From: CAYNRG01 sp047974855
GTDB lineage: Bacteria > Bacillota_I > Bacilli_A > Erysipelotrichales > Erysipelotrichaceae
Direction: 5' to 3'
Assembly (NCBI GenBank): GCA_047974855.1
Contig: JBKECT010000039.1
Coordinates: 1 to 26,117 of the forward strand
Length of the DNA stretch: 26,117 nucleotides
Made by a program: the position numbers and the translations under genes
Notes under the pieces: generated by a model
The model's database searches: none
What the model was told of the DNA's origin: nothing
What the model saw: only the letters and a program-made list of their open reading frames with translations
Shown here: positions 24,559-26,117 of the stretch, piece by piece
How the letters are laid out: each line of letters opens with the position of its first letter
How positions within the stretch are numbered: position 1 is the first letter of the stretch

Positions 24559-24657
24559 CTTCCATCCAGACTTTACTGTCGCCACTGGGATTAAACCAGT
24601 TCAACCTTTCGGCTCGCGGGGTATACCGCCGGTCGGGAATTTCACCCTGCCCTGAAG
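24559..24657 (-). promoter_or_regulatory. FMN riboswitch (RFN element)
   Basis: The minus strand shows the conserved RFN core: GGGCAGGGTGAAATTCCCGA, then CCGGCGGTA, CCCGCGAGCC, GGCGACAGT and AAAGTCTGGATGG, closed by a CTTC/GAAG P1 helix. It senses FMN and controls ribU immediately downstream. A U-rich run follows P1. Confidence 0.96.
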
Positions 24658-24670
24658 TTTTACTAAATTT

Positions 24671-24699
24671 AGTATATCTTTTTGTTATTAAAAAGTCAA
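24671..24699 (-). promoter_or_regulatory. SigA-type promoter of the riboswitch-ribU unit
   Basis: Minus strand: -35 TTGACT (24694-24699), 17-nt spacer, -10 TATACT (24671-24676). It abuts the efp terminator. Confidence 0.85.
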
Positions 24700-24720
24700 T
24701 AAAAAGGTGTTTTCACACCT
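24700..24720 (-). terminator. Intrinsic terminator after efp
   Basis: Minus strand: AGGTGT-GAAA-ACACCT, a perfect 6-bp stem with a GNRA loop followed by TTTTT. The stem starts inside the efp stop codon. Confidence 0.9.
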
Positions 24721-25280
24721 TAAGCACGTCCTGAATACTTTCCATCTTCGGTTGAAATCAAAACCATTTCATCTTGTTCAATAAATAATGGTACTCTAAT
24801 TTCTAGTCCAGTCTCTAATGTTGCATTTTTTGAAGCTGAAGTTGCTGTATCTCCTTTAACTGCTGGTTCGCATTCAACTATGCGCAATTCTACTTTATCT
24901 GGTAAAATTACACCTAATACTTCACCACCATCATAAATAGAAATGTGAATATTATCATTTGCTTTCATGAACTTCATTTCCCATTCTAATCTTGTTTTTT
25001 GAATTTCAATTTGCTCATAAGTTGTCGTATCCATAAATACTAACGCATCCCCTTCATCATATAGATATTGCATTTCTCTTTTCTCTATATGAGCTTGTTC
25101 AACTTTCCCACCACCTGTAAATGAAAGTTCATTAATTACGCCAGAGCGTAAATTTCTAACTTTTACTTTTACAATCATTTGACGCATTGCTGTTTTATTA
25201 TGCGAAATATCTAATACAACAAAAATATTCCCTTCATTTTCAAACGTAACCCCTGGTTTTAAATCATTTACTGTTATCAT
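24720..25280 (-). CDS. efp: Elongation factor P with an atypical domain I loop
   Basis: 186 residues, full length, with the three EF-P domains (MITVNDLKPGVTFENEG start; VLPDKVELRIVECEPAVKGDT; ATLETGLEIRVPLFI). EF-P relieves ribosome stalling at polyproline. The loop that contacts the P-site tRNA normally reads KPGKG with a modified Lys or Arg at position 32; here residues 29-35 are K-T-A-M-R-Q-M, so the tip has Met32 and Arg33. The rest is intact and the gene has a strong promoter, so it looks functional. The start ATG has GGAG about 9 nt upstream. It stands alone between comG-like genes and ribU. Confidence 0.95.
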   Translation of the reverse strand: MITVNDLKPGVTFENEGNIFVVLDISHNKTAMRQMIVKVKVRNLRSGVINELSFTGGGKVEQAHIEKREMQYLYDEGDALVFMDTTTYEQIEIQKTRLEWEMKFMKANDNIHISIYDGGEVLGVILPDKVELRIVECEPAVKGDTATSASKNATLETGLEIRVPLFIEQDEMVLISTEDGKYSGRA

Positions 25281-25303
25281 CTCTTCACTCTCCTACTCTA
25301 TCT

Positions 25304-25331
25304 ATTTTAAAGAAAGACACAGTTTTGTCAA
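25304..25331 (-). promoter_or_regulatory. SigA-type promoter of efp
   Basis: Minus strand: perfect -35 TTGACA (25326-25331), 16-nt spacer, -10 TAAAAT (25304-25309), 24 nt before the efp ATG. Confidence 0.85.
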
Positions 25332-25335
25332 CCTT

Positions 25336-25665
25336 TCAGGGCAAAATTCGATAATCAATAATCCTCTTGCTTTCCTCATTAAACTCTATTATCATAGCCT
25401 TATTTAGATAATGAACTTCATACTCACCATCTCTTTCATGTTCCACTTCGTAGCTTTTATCACCCCTGCCAATTCTATTATTAGCGTAATCACAAGCTAC
25501 TGCGTCTAGTAATTGTATATCAATCCCAAGCTCATTACTGGCTTGTTTCATATAAATAAACACTTGTAATTGCTTCTGCAATTGATATTCCATCATCCCC
25601 ACCCAGCTAATGACACTAATAAAATAAATTAAGAAAATTGTTGAAATCCCACCATTTTTATACAT
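25336..25665 (-). CDS. comGG: ComGG-like competence minor pseudopilin (probable)
   Basis: 109 residues. A short N-terminus (MYKNGG) leads straight into one membrane helix (about 6-26), followed by a mostly helical then beta-rich domain ending MIIEFNEESKRIIDYRILP. Size, topology, the MYxxxG start and the position after a ComGF-like gene fit ComGG, a low-conservation component of the DNA-uptake pseudopilus. The ATG overlaps the upstream stop by 8 nt, with AGGGTG 7 nt before it. It appears to be the last gene of its operon, although I see no terminator before the efp promoter. It could be another pilin-like protein. Confidence 0.6.
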   Translation of the reverse strand: MYKNGGISTIFLIYFISVISWVGMMEYQLQKQLQVFIYMKQASNELGIDIQLLDAVACDYANNRIGRGDKSYEVEHERDGEYEVHYLNKAMIIEFNEESKRIIDYRILP

Positions 25666-26065
25666 TCACAAGCACCCTGCATACTTCACTTCCTTTTCTG
25701 TTATAACAAACATACAAGCACCTCTCTTCCACTTTAAAGTGTCCAGTTTCAATATCAGAATAAAAAATTCTGGTTCCAGGTGATAAATATACATGCCCAT
25801 TTTTAATAATTAACTCCTGCTTCTTTGCATCATCCATAAAAAACACTCTTCTATCATCTACTTCAAATTCAGTCCCAGTTACCAAAATTCTCCGTAGTTG
25901 ATACGTTGCAATTTCATCTTGCGCTGTTTGATCCATACGGTCATAGCTTTTAAAAAGTGTAAAGATACCCACCACAATTGGAAATAACATTGTAACAATC
26001 AATATACATATTAATCCATACGCAGCTAAGGATCCACTTTTTCCTCTTCCCACTCTTGTTGACAT
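25658..26065 (-). CDS. comGF: ComGF-like competence minor pseudopilin (probable)
   Basis: 135 residues. A basic N-terminus (STRVGRGKSGSLAAYG) precedes one membrane helix (about 17-38) and a beta-rich domain (VDDRRVFFMDDAKKQEL, IIKNGHVYLSPGTRIFYSDI, VCRVLVNV) in the ComGF style, with two or three Cys late in the sequence. ComGF is a minor pseudopilin of the transformation machinery and often lacks a clear prepilin cleavage site, as here. The start at 26065 has AAGGA only 1 nt away; a GTG at 26053 is an alternative. It overlaps the preceding frame by about 40 nt and comGG by 8 nt. Confidence 0.65.
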   Translation of the reverse strand: MSTRVGRGKSGSLAAYGLICILIVTMLFPIVVGIFTLFKSYDRMDQTAQDEIATYQLRRILVTGTEFEVDDRRVFFMDDAKKQELIIKNGHVYLSPGTRIFYSDIETGHFKVEERCLYVCYNRKGSEVCRVLVNV

Positions 26066-26117
26066 TCCTTTCTTTGCATTAATGCCTCTCTCATTTCCTC
26101 ATCAATTTGCTGTTGAG
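26026..26117 (-). CDS. C-terminal end of an upstream gene, possibly comGE (partial)
   Basis: A reading frame entering from the right edge gives 29 residues before the TAG at 26026-26028, running QQQIDEEMREALMQRKECQ and then an acidic end (EWEEEKVDP). It overlaps comGF by 40 nt, the tight packing expected in a comG operon, where comGE precedes comGF. Too little is present to identify it. Confidence 0.5.
   Translation of the reverse strand, partial: QQQIDEEMREALMQRKECQQEWEEEKVDP

Noticed and set aside
24398..24734. Short open frames on both strands over the riboswitch
   Set aside because: They cover the highly conserved RFN core and the ribU start, which explain the sequence.

Overview
The window is a low-GC, dense stretch of ordinary bacterial chromosome. 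Every call comes from reading the sequence. Gram-positive-type Shine-Dalgarno sites, a DivIB/MurG/MurB group, an Asp23-FakA pair, an rpmA product with the Prp-cleaved N-terminus, an L21-type leader, an ECF riboflavin transporter under an FMN riboswitch and comG-like pseudopilin genes all point to Bacillota. The gene mix would suit an Erysipelotrichia-like lineage, but that placement is inference. I see no tRNA, rRNA, insertion sequence, phage gene or CRISPR array, and no gene-free gap longer than about 260 bases.

Nearly everything lies on the minus strand, so transcription runs from high to low coordinates. From the right end: the tail of a competence pseudopilin operon (partial gene, comGF, comGG); efp with its own promoter and terminator; ribU behind an FMN riboswitch; an operon of an unrecognised tail-anchored coiled-coil protein, cmk, der and gpsA. 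A very large class A penicillin-binding protein (16103-19525) is the only plus-strand gene. It converges on gpsA at a shared bidirectional terminator and diverges from dnaE.

Left of it come dnaE with a two-component system (response regulator, histidine kinase), then rplU-prp-rpmA-obg. The promoter of this ribosomal operon lies across the 3' end of the kinase gene and is followed by a leader that can hide the rplU ribosome binding site. Next are ruvA-ruvB, a small membrane protein followed by murG-murB-divIB (peptidoglycan synthesis and division), yloU-fakA (envelope stress and fatty-acid kinase), and the 5' part of recG.

Points most worth a second look: EF-P has Met where the modified Lys32 normally sits; the class A PBP carries a roughly 330-residue cytoplasmic tail with four near-identical 36-residue acidic repeats next to a Lys-rich block; dnaE and the PBP gene share a 15-bp perfect inverted repeat that contains both putative extended -10 elements; the rplU leader can form a 12-bp helix over the Shine-Dalgarno; and the cmk operon begins with an unrecognised membrane-anchored protein.
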